Source: VAZQ01 sp963817135
GTDB taxonomy: Bacteria > Pseudomonadota > Alphaproteobacteria > Rhizobiales > Xanthobacteraceae
NCBI GenBank assembly: GCA_963817135.1
Contig: CAWFNG010000019.1
Coordinates: 186,001 to 250,000, forward strand
DNA: 64,000 nt
Direction of reading: 5' to 3'
In this document: positions 39,947 through 48,914 of the stretch, in pieces
Layout: every line of letters starts with the position of its first letter
Numbering within the stretch: the first letter of the stretch is position 1
Position numbers and translations under genes: made by a program
Notes under the pieces: model-generated
What the model saw: only the letters and a program-made list of their open reading frames with translations
The model's database searches: none
Told to the model about the DNA's origin: nothing

Positions 39947-40029
39947 AGGGCCGCGCTGTGAGCAATCAAAAAATCTGGCTGCGCTGCGCTGGGACACAAA
40001 GGGCAAAATCAGAGTCGCTTGCGTCGAGC

Positions 40030-40461
40030 CTATTCGCAGGTCTGGTACATCGCAGCAAGCTCCCGGCCGCTGAGATACATCATGCGAGGGGAGAGGCCGC
40101 CACGCTCCTTGATCCAGCTGCGCACGCGCTCGGGATACACATCCATGAGAAGCTGTGTTGCCGCCCGGCTCATTATCTTGTTGCCGTTCTCGCCCGGGTG
40201 CCAGGCGGCGTGGAAGCCGAGCCGTGCGCGCGGGGTGACGCAAAGCCTCTCGTAGGGGATCACCCCAAGCACCATGGTGCAGGCGGAAAGGCACGGACCG
40301 TCGATGATGACCCGCTCGCCGGAATTTCGCAGTGCCGCGAGATTTTCGAGATAAGGGCCGATCTGGCCGCCTGGATCGGCCTTTATTCGGACGGCCGACT
40401 GCGCAACGGACACCGTCAGTGCTGCCATGACAGCACCGACCAGAACCGCAACGATTCGCAT
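40030..40461 (-). CDS. Secreted ClpP-fold-like protein of unknown function
   Basis: A 143-aa protein with a signal peptide (VAVLVGAVMAALTVSVAQSA), so probably periplasmic. The centre, RVIIDGPCLSACTMVLGVIP, resembles the serine-containing turn of ClpP/crotonase-fold proteins, and LGFHAAWHPGENGNKIMSRA resembles the following helix. Proteins of this kind are common in Bradyrhizobium-like genomes. The two cysteines (PCLSAC) could form a disulfide. GGAGGGGGAAG precedes the ATG. Enzyme activity is not established. Confidence 0.7.
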   Translation of the reverse strand: MRIVAVLVGAVMAALTVSVAQSAVRIKADPGGQIGPYLENLAALRNSGERVIIDGPCLSACTMVLGVIPYERLCVTPRARLGFHAAWHPGENGNKIMSRAATQLLMDVYPERVRSWIKERGGLSPRMMYLSGRELAAMYQTCE

Positions 40462-40665
40462 GCTTCCCCCTCCGTACCCGGCGCTTGGCTTCCCAGGGCA
40501 AGCGCCGCCCCAACCCGAATTTTCAAAATGAATGTGGGTTAAATGTGGAATGGTCCCTCCCGGTGAGGAAGGTAGCCGCGTAATGCCGCCAGTAGGGATG
40601 CAATCGAGAGATCAGACGGTTGCGGTTAACGTTTTAAGAAAACCCCTCCCCCATCCGGGAGCGAT

Positions 40666-41658
40666 TTACCCCCATAGCGCCGGGACAGGCGGGTGAATCC
40701 GGCTCCCCTCATAATGGAGGCCATGGGGGCGGTCGCGGGCAAGTAGCAGCGCTCCGTCGAGGTCGACCACGCGAGCGCGTTGTGCCACCACCATCGCCGG
40801 CGCCATGGCGAGCGACGTTGCGACCATGCAGCCAACCATGATGGTGAAACCAAGCCGTTCGGCTTCCCGGGCCATGGCCAGCGCTTCGGTCAATCCGCCG
40901 CTCTTGTCGAGCTTGATATTGACGGCATCGTATTTGCCTTCGAGTGAGGAAAGGGACGCGGTTCTATGCGCGCTCTCGTCGGCGCAGACCGCAATCGGCC
41001 GCTTGATGCGGGCAAGCAGGTCGTCGCCACCGGCCGGCAAGGGTTGTTCCACCAGAGTGACTCCGGCTTGCGTGCAAGCGGCAAGATTTCGCTCGAGGTT
41101 CTCCGCTTGCCAACCTTCGTTGGCATCGACGATCAGCTCGCAGTGCGGGGCTGCCTCGCGCACCGCCATTATGCGTTCGGGATCGGTGACGCCACCGAGC
41201 TTGATTTTAAGCAGCGCGCGGTGCTTCGCCTTGGCGGCGCTCTCCGCCATGGCCTGCGGGCTCCCCAGCGAGATCGTGTATGCCGTAGTCAGCGGTCGTG
41301 GGGCGGGCTCCCCGAGAAGCTCATTCACAGGGCGGCCGGTACGCTTGGCGGCAAAATCCCAAAGCGCACAGTCAAGTGCGTTGCGGGCTGCGCCTGCTGG
41401 CATCGCCTCCCGCAGGCCTGCAGGATCAAGGCCGTCCGCAACCGCAGGGCGCATGGCTGAAATGGCTGCCATGACGCCCTCCACCGTCTCCCCGTATCGC
41501 GCATAAGGGACGCACTCGCCACGCCCGCAATGCACGCCGTCCGAGAGTTCGGCAACGACGACCACGGCTTCGCTCTTGCTGCCGCGGCTGATCGCGAACG
41601 ATCCGGCAATAGGCCAGCGCTCGCTGCAAACCGAAAGGGAGAGAGCGCTAGGCTTCAT
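40666..41658 (-). CDS. L-Ala-D/L-Glu-type dipeptide epimerase
   Basis: A 330-aa enolase-superfamily enzyme that interconverts the second residue of dipeptides, used to recycle murein peptides. Catalytic residues are visible: KIK (Lys151, Lys153), Asp178 in IVDANEGW, Glu204 in TLVEQPLP, Asp227 in CADESAH and the Lys in NIKLDKSGG. The DxD-type motif VDLDGALLLARD near the C-terminus is typical of dipeptide epimerases. It is divergent from the iron-type binding-protein gene (57 bases apart). Confidence 0.9.
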   Translation of the reverse strand: MKPSALSLSVCSERWPIAGSFAISRGSKSEAVVVVAELSDGVHCGRGECVPYARYGETVEGVMAAISAMRPAVADGLDPAGLREAMPAGAARNALDCALWDFAAKRTGRPVNELLGEPAPRPLTTAYTISLGSPQAMAESAAKAKHRALLKIKLGGVTDPERIMAVREAAPHCELIVDANEGWQAENLERNLAACTQAGVTLVEQPLPAGGDDLLARIKRPIAVCADESAHRTASLSSLEGKYDAVNIKLDKSGGLTEALAMAREAERLGFTIMVGCMVATSLAMAPAMVVAQRARVVDLDGALLLARDRPHGLHYEGSRIHPPVPALWG

Positions 41659-41715
41659 TGCCGCCCACTGCTCTTCGCCTTAAAAGCGCTCGCTAATAGG
41701 TCAGGTAGCAATCCC

Positions 41716-42774
41716 ATGGCGTTCCCTTCTCGCATCCGGGCCGCGTTCGCCTTTCTTGCGTCCTTCGTCCCAGCATTTTACACGGACGCAGCCGGCGCGC
41801 AGAACGCTGCAGTCGATCAATCAGGGATCTACGATTATCGCGGCAGCGACCGTGATCAGCGCCTCGTTGCCAAAGCGCGCGAAGAGGGCGTGGTGACGTT
41901 TTATACCTCCATGTCGACGACCGAGTCGGGTCCGCTGGCGCAGGCATTTGAGAAGAAATACGGCATCAAGGTCCAACTGTGGCGGGCGCTGAGCGAGAAC
42001 GTGCTGCAGCGCGCGCTTTCCGAGGCGCGCGCAAGCCGCCGCGCCATGGATATCGTCGAGACCAATGCTCCGCAGGTCGAGGCGATGGCGCGTGAACAGG
42101 TGGTTGCGCAATTCTTCAGTCCGCATTTTGCCGATCTGCGGCCCTGGGCTCTGCCGCCGCACCGGTTATGGGCAAGCGACCGTGCCAATCTCTGGGTCAC
42201 CGGCTACAACACCCAGAAGGTCAAGCGCGAGGAACTACCCGCTGCGCTCGACAGCTTTGCCGATCTAAAATGGCAGGACCGCATCTCGATCGAGGCGACC
42301 GACAGCGACTGGATGTATGGAGTCATCTCCTATTGGGGGGAGGAACGCGGGCTTGAGTTCTTTCGCAGGCTTGCCGCGCGCAAACCGCAGATGCGCAAGG
42401 GCCACATCCTGGTGGCGCAGCTGGTGGCTGCGGGAGAATTGCCGATCTGCCTGACCATCTACAGCGCTAATGCGGATTCAATAAAAAGCAAAGGCGGACC
42501 GATCGATTGGGTTGCGGTCGAACCGCTGGTCGGCCGGCCACAGGCAGTCGCACTGGCCAGGAACGCTCCGCATCCGAATGCCGCGCTGCTGTTTGCTGAT
42601 TTTATTTTATCGCCTGACGGCATGCAGCTGCTTAAGGACATGGGCCGCCTGCCGTCGAGCCGCGCGCAAAAGTCGCTGCTCGACGGGCATGATTACGTGA
42701 TGATCGATCCGATCAAATGGACCGACGAAGCTCCGCGTTGGGAGAAGGTGTGGAACGAGCTGTTCTTGAAGTAA
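41716..42774 (+). CDS. Family 1 extracellular solute-binding protein (iron/FbpA-like)
   Basis: A 352-aa periplasmic binding protein with a signal peptide (AFAFLASFVPAFYTDAAGA). VVTFYTSMSTTESGPLAQAF opens the ligand-binding lobe in the way of FbpA-like and related ABC receptors. VETNAPQVEAMAREQVVAQF, LWVTGYNTQKVKREELP, ICLTIYSANADSIKSKGGP and ADFILSPDGMQLLKDMG are recognisable family segments. The tyrosines used by FbpA for iron cannot be assigned with certainty, so the ligand may be iron or a small organic molecule. No ATPase or permease genes lie nearby. A GACAGA repeat follows the stop directly. Confidence 0.82.
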   Translation: MAFPSRIRAAFAFLASFVPAFYTDAAGAQNAAVDQSGIYDYRGSDRDQRLVAKAREEGVVTFYTSMSTTESGPLAQAFEKKYGIKVQLWRALSENVLQRALSEARASRRAMDIVETNAPQVEAMAREQVVAQFFSPHFADLRPWALPPHRLWASDRANLWVTGYNTQKVKREELPAALDSFADLKWQDRISIEATDSDWMYGVISYWGEERGLEFFRRLAARKPQMRKGHILVAQLVAAGELPICLTIYSANADSIKSKGGPIDWVAVEPLVGRPQAVALARNAPHPNAALLFADFILSPDGMQLLKDMGRLPSSRAQKSLLDGHDYVMIDPIKWTDEAPRWEKVWNELFLK

Positions 42775-42852
42775 GACGACAGACGACGGATGACAGAGGA
42801 CGGATATCCAGCCAAAGGAATCTGTCCTCAGTCGTCTGTCTTCCGTTCTCTG
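42775..42852. repeat. GACAGA-type palindromic element, copy 2, between convergent genes
   Basis: The left arm, GACGACAGACGACGGATGAC, is mirrored by CAGTCGTCTGTCTTCCGTTC on the right. It fills the whole space between the binding-protein stop (42774) and the stop of the large coiled-coil gene (42853), the same placement as copy 1. It may act as a two-way terminator. Confidence 0.75.
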
Positions 42853-45800
42853 TTAGTCGAAACGTCCCGCCGCATGCGCCAGCATGGTATAGACCTTGCC
42901 GGTTTCCGAGGTGAGATAGCTGCGCGCCACCACCTGCCCGCGATCGTCGCGCGAGACTTCTTCCAAAAGCCGTTCGAACTCACCGATGTAGCGATCGACC
43001 GTGCGCATGAAATCGCGGTCGGAGCGATACTTCTTGCGAATTTCCTCGAACGCCTTCTGCCCCTGCATGGTGTAAAGCTTGCGCGAGAACACGTTGCGTT
43101 CGCCGCGATTGAACCGGTCCCACAGATCGGCGGCTGCGTCGTGGTCGATCATGCGGGCGATGTCGACAGCAAGCGAATCGAGGGAGTCGATGCTGTTACG
43201 ATCCGCGCGGGCGGTCTCTGGCGCCGGCTCGCGCGGCGCGGTTTCGCGCGGGGCAACCGTATCCACGTCCTGCGAAGCACGCGTGAGCAGGTCGGACAGC
43301 CAGCCGGAACGTCCGGCGGCCGCGTGATTGGGACTAAGCGCGGGGGCCTCCGCGCGCCGGGTGCCGGCAGCGTCGCCGCGGCCCCGCGGCGGCTCACCGC
43401 GCGGCCCGCCGTTAACCGGCTCCTCGCGAACGACCCGGCGCGGGGCTGCATCGACCGGCTCGGCACGGCGCGCCACCGGCTCGACCGCGTCGATGCCGCG
43501 GCCATGGCGCGCGACGATGCGATTGAGTTCGGCCAAAGCTTCGATCTGATCGACAATGACGCGCCGCATTTGCGCAGCACTGTCAGCGGTCTCGCGCGGC
43601 AGTTCGAGAATGCCCCGGCGCAACTCGGCACGCGTCGTTTCAAGCTCGTGCTGCATCTCCGCCGCCATGCGCTTTAATCCCTCGACCACCTCGCTGAAGC
43701 GCTCGGCTGCCTGGGTGAACATCGTGTTCGATTGCCCGGTCGCCTGATCGTAGATTCCCTGCATGGACTGTTCGAGGCGCTTGCGCTCCTCTTCGGTACT
43801 GTTGCGTATGCTCTCGAAGGTGTCGGCAATCGCTTGAGCGCCGCCGGTGGTGGAATCGGCGGTGAGGCGGGCAACTTCCCGGGCGCGCTCGGTTGCGCCC
43901 TCCAGGGATTGATCGAGCACGGTGGCGAAGCGCGTCAGCCGCTGCTCGAGATCGTTGCTCTTCTCGTCGAGGACGTTGACCAGCAATTCAAGTGTCGTGC
44001 GGCGCTCGCTCAGCGTGCCTTCGGTGCGCCGATTGCTGGTCTCGATAAGTGCGACCGCCTCCGCCAGCGAACGCCCATGTGCGTCGAATTGGGTTGCCAG
44101 CTGGCCAAGGTCATTGAGACTCTGGCCGGCCATTGTCTGGAAGCTCGCAATGTTGCGTTCGACCTCGGCATTGGTCACGCCGGTTTTCTGCGCGACATCG
44201 TTCATGGCGGCGACAAAATCGGAAACGCGCGTTACCAGCGTGCTCTCGATCTCGCTCATGTTTTCGTGCGCGCCGCTGAGCACTTCCTGCAGGAGGATGT
44301 TGGCCTCGCGCAGCCGCTCGAACAGGGCGTTGGTATCGGACCGCAGCATGTTCTGCGTTTCCAGGATCTCGGAGACGGCAGCCGAGGAGCTTTGCTTCGA
44401 CTGCTCGACCGCGGCCTGGGTCGAATCCTGCAGCTCGCGCAGCGTTCGCGTTATCGCCTTGGCCGCGCCTTGTGTGGCCATATCGGCGGTCTCTCGCAAA
44501 TCCTTAATCGACCGGATTATCGTTTCATTGGTTGCCGTGCTGGCAACCGTGTGGGTGTTCTGCAGCTCCTTGATGGACTCGTTCATCGCCCCGGTCGCGC
44601 TCTCGCTCGCCTCGTTGATGAGCCGAGCGATCTGCTCGCTGTTGTCCATCATCGTCTGGGTGAAGGTGAAGCCCTTGGCCTCGATCGCCTTGACGGCATG
44701 GTCGGTGACCCGGCTCACCTCGCTGGCGAATTCCTGGCTCTTTGCGGTAAGCGCGGTGAGCAATCCGCTCGATTTCTCGTCCACAATGCGGGTCATCTCG
44801 GCGGCGCGCTGGCTCACGGCGCTCGAGATCTCGTCTGCCTTGCCAACGAAGGTGCGGGCAACCTCGGCGCTGACCGCAAGCAGCGTGCGCTCCACGTCGC
44901 CGGCATTTTGCTTGAGTACGTTGCTGACACCGGTAGATACGCCCGTGAGCAGCCGCTCGGCGTCATGCGCACTCGAGCGAATCGAGCCGCTCGTTTCGCT
45001 GGTCAGCTCGGTGAGCCTGCGTTCGGCATCACTTGTGGTTGTTTTGATAGCATCGTTCAGCTGCTGCAGCCGAGTTCCGATGAGCGAGGAGGACGATGTG
45101 GACAAATTGCCGATACTGCGCTCGGCCTCGCCAGTGCTGGTCCTGATCGCATTGCTGAGCTGCTCGGCACGCGTCGAGATGGCAGTGGCAGACGCTGCGG
45201 TCGCCTGCTCGATGGCTTGGGCCGCGTCGGTGGCGCTGGTGCTGATCGTGCCGCTGAGATGCTCGGTGCGCGCGGTCAGCAATTCGGCGGCGGCGGCGCT
45301 GCGCGCCTCGATTTCCTTGGCGACCGATTCGGCACGCCCGATCAGCAGTTCCTCGAAGCGGCCGATACGGGTATCCAGGTTCTCCGCGACCTCCATGGCA
45401 TGCACGCCGAGCGACTTGTCGATGTCGTCGATCTTGGCGCCGATGCTTTCCGCAAGCTTCGCGCCCCGCACATTGATCACAGCTGTTACGTCGGCAATGC
45501 GCTTGTCGAGCGCACCGACCACTTCCTTGCCGCCCTCGGCCATCGTCTTGGCGATGTCCATCACCCGCGCACCGAGCGCTTCGTTGAGCGTCTGCGTGCG
45601 GCCGTCGAGCGCGTCCCGGAAACGGACGAATTGCTGGTCGAGGCTTGCAGTAATTTCCGCGGATTTGGTCGTGACGCGGGTGTCGAAATTGTCGAGGTAG
45701 TCGCGCATTGCGCTGGATATGTCCTGCGTGCGGTCGGCCAGGCGCTCGACCATCTCGCCGCCATAAGTCTTCACCGTGCGATCAAACTCGGCAACATGGC

Positions 45801-47427
45801 GGGTAATGAGATTGCCCAGCGTGGTGGAATCCCGCGCAATTCGCTCGGCCAGCTCCGCGCCGCCATGATTGAACATGTCCTCGAACGACTGCAGGCGTGC
45901 GGCGAGCATCTCAAGCACGGCATCGCCACGATTGCCGATCACGCCGGAAAGCGATTCGACGCTCCCTTGAAATTGGTCGGTGACCAATTGGCTGCGCTGG
46001 ACGATCTGGTCGGTGATCCGCGCGCCGGTTTGCTCGAGCTTGGCTACGACATCGCCGCCGCGCAGGCTGAGATCGAGAACGAGCGAGTTCCCGGTATTCT
46101 TCAGCGTCGTGTTTACTTCCTCGATGCGGCCGGAAATCGTCTCCGCCAGCTGATTGCCGGTATCGATCACCAGATCGGTCATTTCCTGCGTGCGATTGGT
46201 CATCATGTCGAGGACTGTCGCCGATTTCTGCGCGAACCCTTCGGTCACGCGATCGAGCCGGACCGACATCATGTGCTGAAGATTGGCGGTGATCTCCGTG
46301 AATTCGTCGCCGATGTGATCGGTCTTGAAATTCAAGGTGGAGGTCAGCCGATCGCTGGCGGAAGCGATCGCATGCGAAGTGTCCTGACTGGCGGCTTCGA
46401 GGCGCTCGAGCAGATCGCCGCCACGCTCCTCCAATCCGTGAATCATCGCTTCGCCGGCCTGGCCCAGCGCGCGGGTTATGTGCTCGCCTTTCTCGGCAAG
46501 CGTATGCGTGATGCGCCGGGACGCCTCATTCACCTGCTCGGCAACGAGCTCGCTGACCTGCGAAATATCGTGGCTGAGATCGATATGGACGCTGTTGATG
46601 GCGTCACGAACCTGCCCAGCCTGGCCGACAAGTGTGTCGCGTTGGCTGCCCAAGTCCTGCAACAGCGAGCGAATGCGAACCTCATTGTCGTTATAGGCAT
46701 GTTCGAGCGCAGAAACCTCATTTGCGACCAGTGTCTCAAGCTCTGCCGCGCGCGCGAGCGCGCGCTCGATGCCGTCGCCCATCGCCGCCACTTCGCGTCG
46801 GATCGCTTGCCCCACCGTGACGATCGACTCACGCGCTACAGTCTCGGGCTCCGCCAGCCGCATTGCGACCTCGGCCATGGATTGGGTAATCAACCGCAGC
46901 TCTTGCGAGCGCCACGCCATGTGCGCGAGCACGTAAAAGAAGATAATGGGGGCAAAGAAGATGGCAGCCAGCATCGCCAGCACCGGCGCTGACAGGCCGG
47001 TAGGAGCAAGCCCCGCCTGCAGCTGCGGAAGATACATCCAGCCCAGCCCCAGGCCGCCAATCACCCAGGCGACGGCGAAAACTGTCGCAATGATGTAGGA
47101 CGTTCGTGCCGGACGACGCTGCAGCGTGCGCAGTATTTGACCGATGGATTCGCGGTCATCGTTGGCGGGACGACGCAGCGATATTTGCTCCTCAGAAGGA
47201 CGGATCTCCTCGTCAGGCAGCATTTGGTCGGCCGCCGCAGATGCGCGGGCACCGCGCCAGGGCGGCTCCGGAAGCGGCTCGTCGATACCCGATGCCGGCG
47301 CTGGCTGTTCGACCGCCGGATTGACTGGCTCCGACTCGGCGTGCACATCGCGAACCGAGAGTGCGTCTTGAATGGCGGAGAGCGCCGCTTCAGTAGGGTC
47401 CGTAACTCTCTTCGGGGTGTTGGCCAT
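42853..47427 (-). CDS. Growth-pole-ring (GPR)-like giant coiled-coil membrane protein
   Basis: A 1524-aa protein: a ~105-residue acidic cytoplasmic N-terminus, two membrane spans (about 111-133 and 146-170, the second followed by AHMAWRSQELRLI), then ~1200 residues of almost pure helix with recurring Ser/Thr/Ala-rich heptads (for example ITDQIVQRSQLVTDQFQGSV), a disordered Arg/Pro/Glu stretch (about 1350-1440), and a conserved C-terminus (VDRYIGEFERLLEEVSRDDR, SETGKVYTMLAHAAGRFD). This is the architecture of the Rhizobiales growth-pole-ring protein of Agrobacterium, needed for polar growth, which is longer (about 2100 aa). Apolipoprotein-like repeats explain annotation as kinesin-like in relatives. 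It is divergent from the Hpt gene. Confidence 0.78.
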   Translation of the reverse strand: MANTPKRVTDPTEAALSAIQDALSVRDVHAESEPVNPAVEQPAPASGIDEPLPEPPWRGARASAAADQMLPDEEIRPSEEQISLRRPANDDRESIGQILRTLQRRPARTSYIIATVFAVAWVIGGLGLGWMYLPQLQAGLAPTGLSAPVLAMLAAIFFAPIIFFYVLAHMAWRSQELRLITQSMAEVAMRLAEPETVARESIVTVGQAIRREVAAMGDGIERALARAAELETLVANEVSALEHAYNDNEVRIRSLLQDLGSQRDTLVGQAGQVRDAINSVHIDLSHDISQVSELVAEQVNEASRRITHTLAEKGEHITRALGQAGEAMIHGLEERGGDLLERLEAASQDTSHAIASASDRLTSTLNFKTDHIGDEFTEITANLQHMMSVRLDRVTEGFAQKSATVLDMMTNRTQEMTDLVIDTGNQLAETISGRIEEVNTTLKNTGNSLVLDLSLRGGDVVAKLEQTGARITDQIVQRSQLVTDQFQGSVESLSGVIGNRGDAVLEMLAARLQSFEDMFNHGGAELAERIARDSTTLGNLITRHVAEFDRTVKTYGGEMVERLADRTQDISSAMRDYLDNFDTRVTTKSAEITASLDQQFVRFRDALDGRTQTLNEALGARVMDIAKTMAEGGKEVVGALDKRIADVTAVINVRGAKLAESIGAKIDDIDKSLGVHAMEVAENLDTRIGRFEELLIGRAESVAKEIEARSAAAAELLTARTEHLSGTISTSATDAAQAIEQATAASATAISTRAEQLSNAIRTSTGEAERSIGNLSTSSSSLIGTRLQQLNDAIKTTTSDAERRLTELTSETSGSIRSSAHDAERLLTGVSTGVSNVLKQNAGDVERTLLAVSAEVARTFVGKADEISSAVSQRAAEMTRIVDEKSSGLLTALTAKSQEFASEVSRVTDHAVKAIEAKGFTFTQTMMDNSEQIARLINEASESATGAMNESIKELQNTHTVASTATNETIIRSIKDLRETADMATQGAAKAITRTLRELQDSTQAAVEQSKQSSSAAVSEILETQNMLRSDTNALFERLREANILLQEVLSGAHENMSEIESTLVTRVSDFVAAMNDVAQKTGVTNAEVERNIASFQTMAGQSLNDLGQLATQFDAHGRSLAEAVALIETSNRRTEGTLSERRTTLELLVNVLDEKSNDLEQRLTRFATVLDQSLEGATERAREVARLTADSTTGGAQAIADTFESIRNSTEEERKRLEQSMQGIYDQATGQSNTMFTQAAERFSEVVEGLKRMAAEMQHELETTRAELRRGILELPRETADSAAQMRRVIVDQIEALAELNRIVARHGRGIDAVEPVARRAEPVDAAPRRVVREEPVNGGPRGEPPRGRGDAAGTRRAEAPALSPNHAAAGRSGWLSDLLTRASQDVDTVAPRETAPREPAPETARADRNSIDSLDSLAVDIARMIDHDAAADLWDRFNRGERNVFSRKLYTMQGQKAFEEIRKKYRSDRDFMRTVDRYIGEFERLLEEVSRDDRGQVVARSYLTSETGKVYTMLAHAAGRFD

Positions 47428-47852
47428 GACGGTCGTCGCCTCGTACTACGCTGGACCACCTCGCAGCAGGAATCCGTCCCACCGCGCCACGAGCGCGTTA
47501 TTCAAGATTGCCTTCGGGTCCCCCTCGGGCAGTCGGCAGTAACGCGCCGAACGAACATCCACTGCCGTTATTTATCCTATCGGCTTGGCAGAACAAAAGA
47601 AACTGCTTGTTAAGGTGTCTTTAATCATCGTTAACGCATGCTCGTTAGAGCATCGTCGCGCCGCCGCCGCAATGTTATTTGGCCTGCCCCTCCCTATTTT
47701 TTGGGCACATTGCGGCCGGTATGCGGCGAAAGCGACACGCAAAGCGGTTTCTTTGGTTTTACGGCTTAACCTGCGGAAAAGGTACCATTTTTTGACGGGC
47801 CGGCGCATTTACCGGACGGTTCCCCCCTCCCCCCATCATTGTGGCGCATGGA
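47428..47852. other. Divergent leader region between GPR-like and Hpt genes
   Basis: About 425 bases hold both promoters. An A/T-rich stretch with TTAAGGTGTCTTTAATCATC and nearby GTTAAC-type text around 47610-47640 is the likeliest promoter zone. No gene or repeat is recognised. Confidence 0.4.
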
Positions 47853-48278
47853 ATGACCAAGACCGCCGAGAAGCAGCCGCAGGCCTCGACGCCCAGGGCG
47901 GAACGCCATCCGACGCAGCGACCCGGATCGCACGCTACCGTCACGGCCGATGTGATCGATCGTGTGCATCTCTCCAGGATGACGTTGGGCGACCGGGAGC
48001 TCGAGGCCGAGGTACTTCGCCTGTTCGATCGACAATGTGCGATGCTCTTGCAATGCATGCGCAACACATCGGCGGAGTTGGCGGCGGCCTTTGCCCATAC
48101 GCTCAAGGGTTCATGCCGTGGCGTGGGGGCATGGCATATGGCGCAAGCGGCCGAACAGGTGGAAGCCGCCGCCCATGCCGGCGATCGCGATGGATTCGAC
48201 ACTTCGCTCCACCAACTCGCCGATGCGGTTGCTCACATACGCTCTGCAATCTCGCATTTGCTCGATACTGAGAGCTGA
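47853..48278 (+). CDS. Histidine phosphotransfer (Hpt) domain protein
   Basis: About 141 aa from ATG 47853 (GTG 47841 is in frame). The Hpt helix carries the phosphorylated His in FAHTLKGSCRGVGAWHMAQA, preceded by LSRMTLGDRELEAEVLRLFD, the standard opening of single-domain Hpt proteins. The N-terminal ~35 residues are Pro/Gln/Arg-rich and look disordered. It should pass phosphate between a hybrid kinase and a response regulator, but neither is adjacent. A composite palindromic repeat begins 10 bases after the stop. Confidence 0.88.
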   Translation: MTKTAEKQPQASTPRAERHPTQRPGSHATVTADVIDRVHLSRMTLGDRELEAEVLRLFDRQCAMLLQCMRNTSAELAAAFAHTLKGSCRGVGAWHMAQAAEQVEAAAHAGDRDGFDTSLHQLADAVAHIRSAISHLLDTES

Positions 48279-48287
48279 AGGAGATTC

Positions 48288-48361
48288 TAGTGGTCCGATT
48301 CCGAAGTTCGCCAGTGCTCGCGGCACGTTAAGGTGCGAACTTCGGAATCTAAGGACCACTA
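48288..48361 (-). repeat. Family B palindromic element, copy B2
   Basis: 74 bases, the reverse complement of B1 with few differences, confined mainly to the loop (ACCTTAACGTGCCGCGAGCA on the matching strand). The TAGTGGTCC / GGACCACTA ends sit in CTAG. It is followed 15 bases later by A3, so the composite A-B unit of 8128-8292 is present here in inverted orientation. Confidence 0.9.
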
Positions 48362-48376
48362 GCAACGTTATGAATT

Positions 48377-48467
48377 TAGTGCGGTTTTGAATTCGAAGTT
48401 CCTAAAACGAGCTTGCGGCCAGTGATAAGCGGCCAGTGATAATAGGAACTTCAAATTCACCGCACTA
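48377..48467 (-). repeat. Family A palindromic element, copy A3
   Basis: 91 bases, reverse orientation relative to A2. Terminal and inner arms match A2, but the loop contains a tandem duplication of about 14 bases (CGGCCAGTGATAAG-like unit twice), which explains the extra length. The CTAG context is lost at both edges. Confidence 0.88.
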
Positions 48468-48591
48468 CCGAGCGTCACTCTGAAAGTCTGCGCAATTCGG
48501 TTACGCCACGCTTCGCTGTCATCTGGCGCATACTGGCCCGAATCGCTATACGACCGGCAACGGCGCAATCCCCGCCTGCTCCCGTCGGTCC

Positions 48592-48912
48592 ATGCCGCAA
48601 ATCACCTACATCGATCACGAAGGCACAGCCCGTACTGTCGAGGGAGAAGTCGGCGCAACGGTGATGGAGACCGCCATCAAGAATGCGATCCCCGGGATCG
48701 AAGCCGAGTGCGGGGGCGCCTGCGCCTGCGCAACCTGCCATGTGCATGTTGATGAGGCGTGGCGTGCCATTGTCGGCGAGCCGTCTCCCATGGAGGAGGA
48801 CATGCTCGATTTCGGCTATGACGTGCGGCCAAACTCGCGCCTGTCGTGCCAGATTAAGGTCACCGCTGAGCTCGATGGCCTCATTGTGCGCACGCCCGAA
48901 CGTCAGGCTTGA
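48592..48912 (+). CDS. 2Fe-2S ferredoxin (adrenodoxin type)
   Basis: A 106-aa cytoplasmic electron carrier. The cluster motif is ECGGACACATCHVHV (CX5CX2C) plus the fourth Cys in NSRLSCQIKV, the vertebrate/adrenodoxin-type pattern, and the acidic MEEDMLDFGYDV loop is the usual docking surface for partner enzymes. The stop lies next to the start of the ferredoxin reductase gene, giving an obvious NADPH-reductase-ferredoxin chain. No P450 or oxygenase acceptor is nearby. Confidence 0.92.
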   Translation: MPQITYIDHEGTARTVEGEVGATVMETAIKNAIPGIEAECGGACACATCHVHVDEAWRAIVGEPSPMEEDMLDFGYDVRPNSRLSCQIKVTAELDGLIVRTPERQA

Positions 48913-48914
48913 GG

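Noticed and set aside
43732..46992. Very long open frame (over 1000 codons) on the + strand antisense to the GPR-like gene
   Set aside because: It is a GC-bias shadow of the repetitive helical gene, with no ribosome site or recognisable domain. A second antisense frame in another phase shows the same effect.
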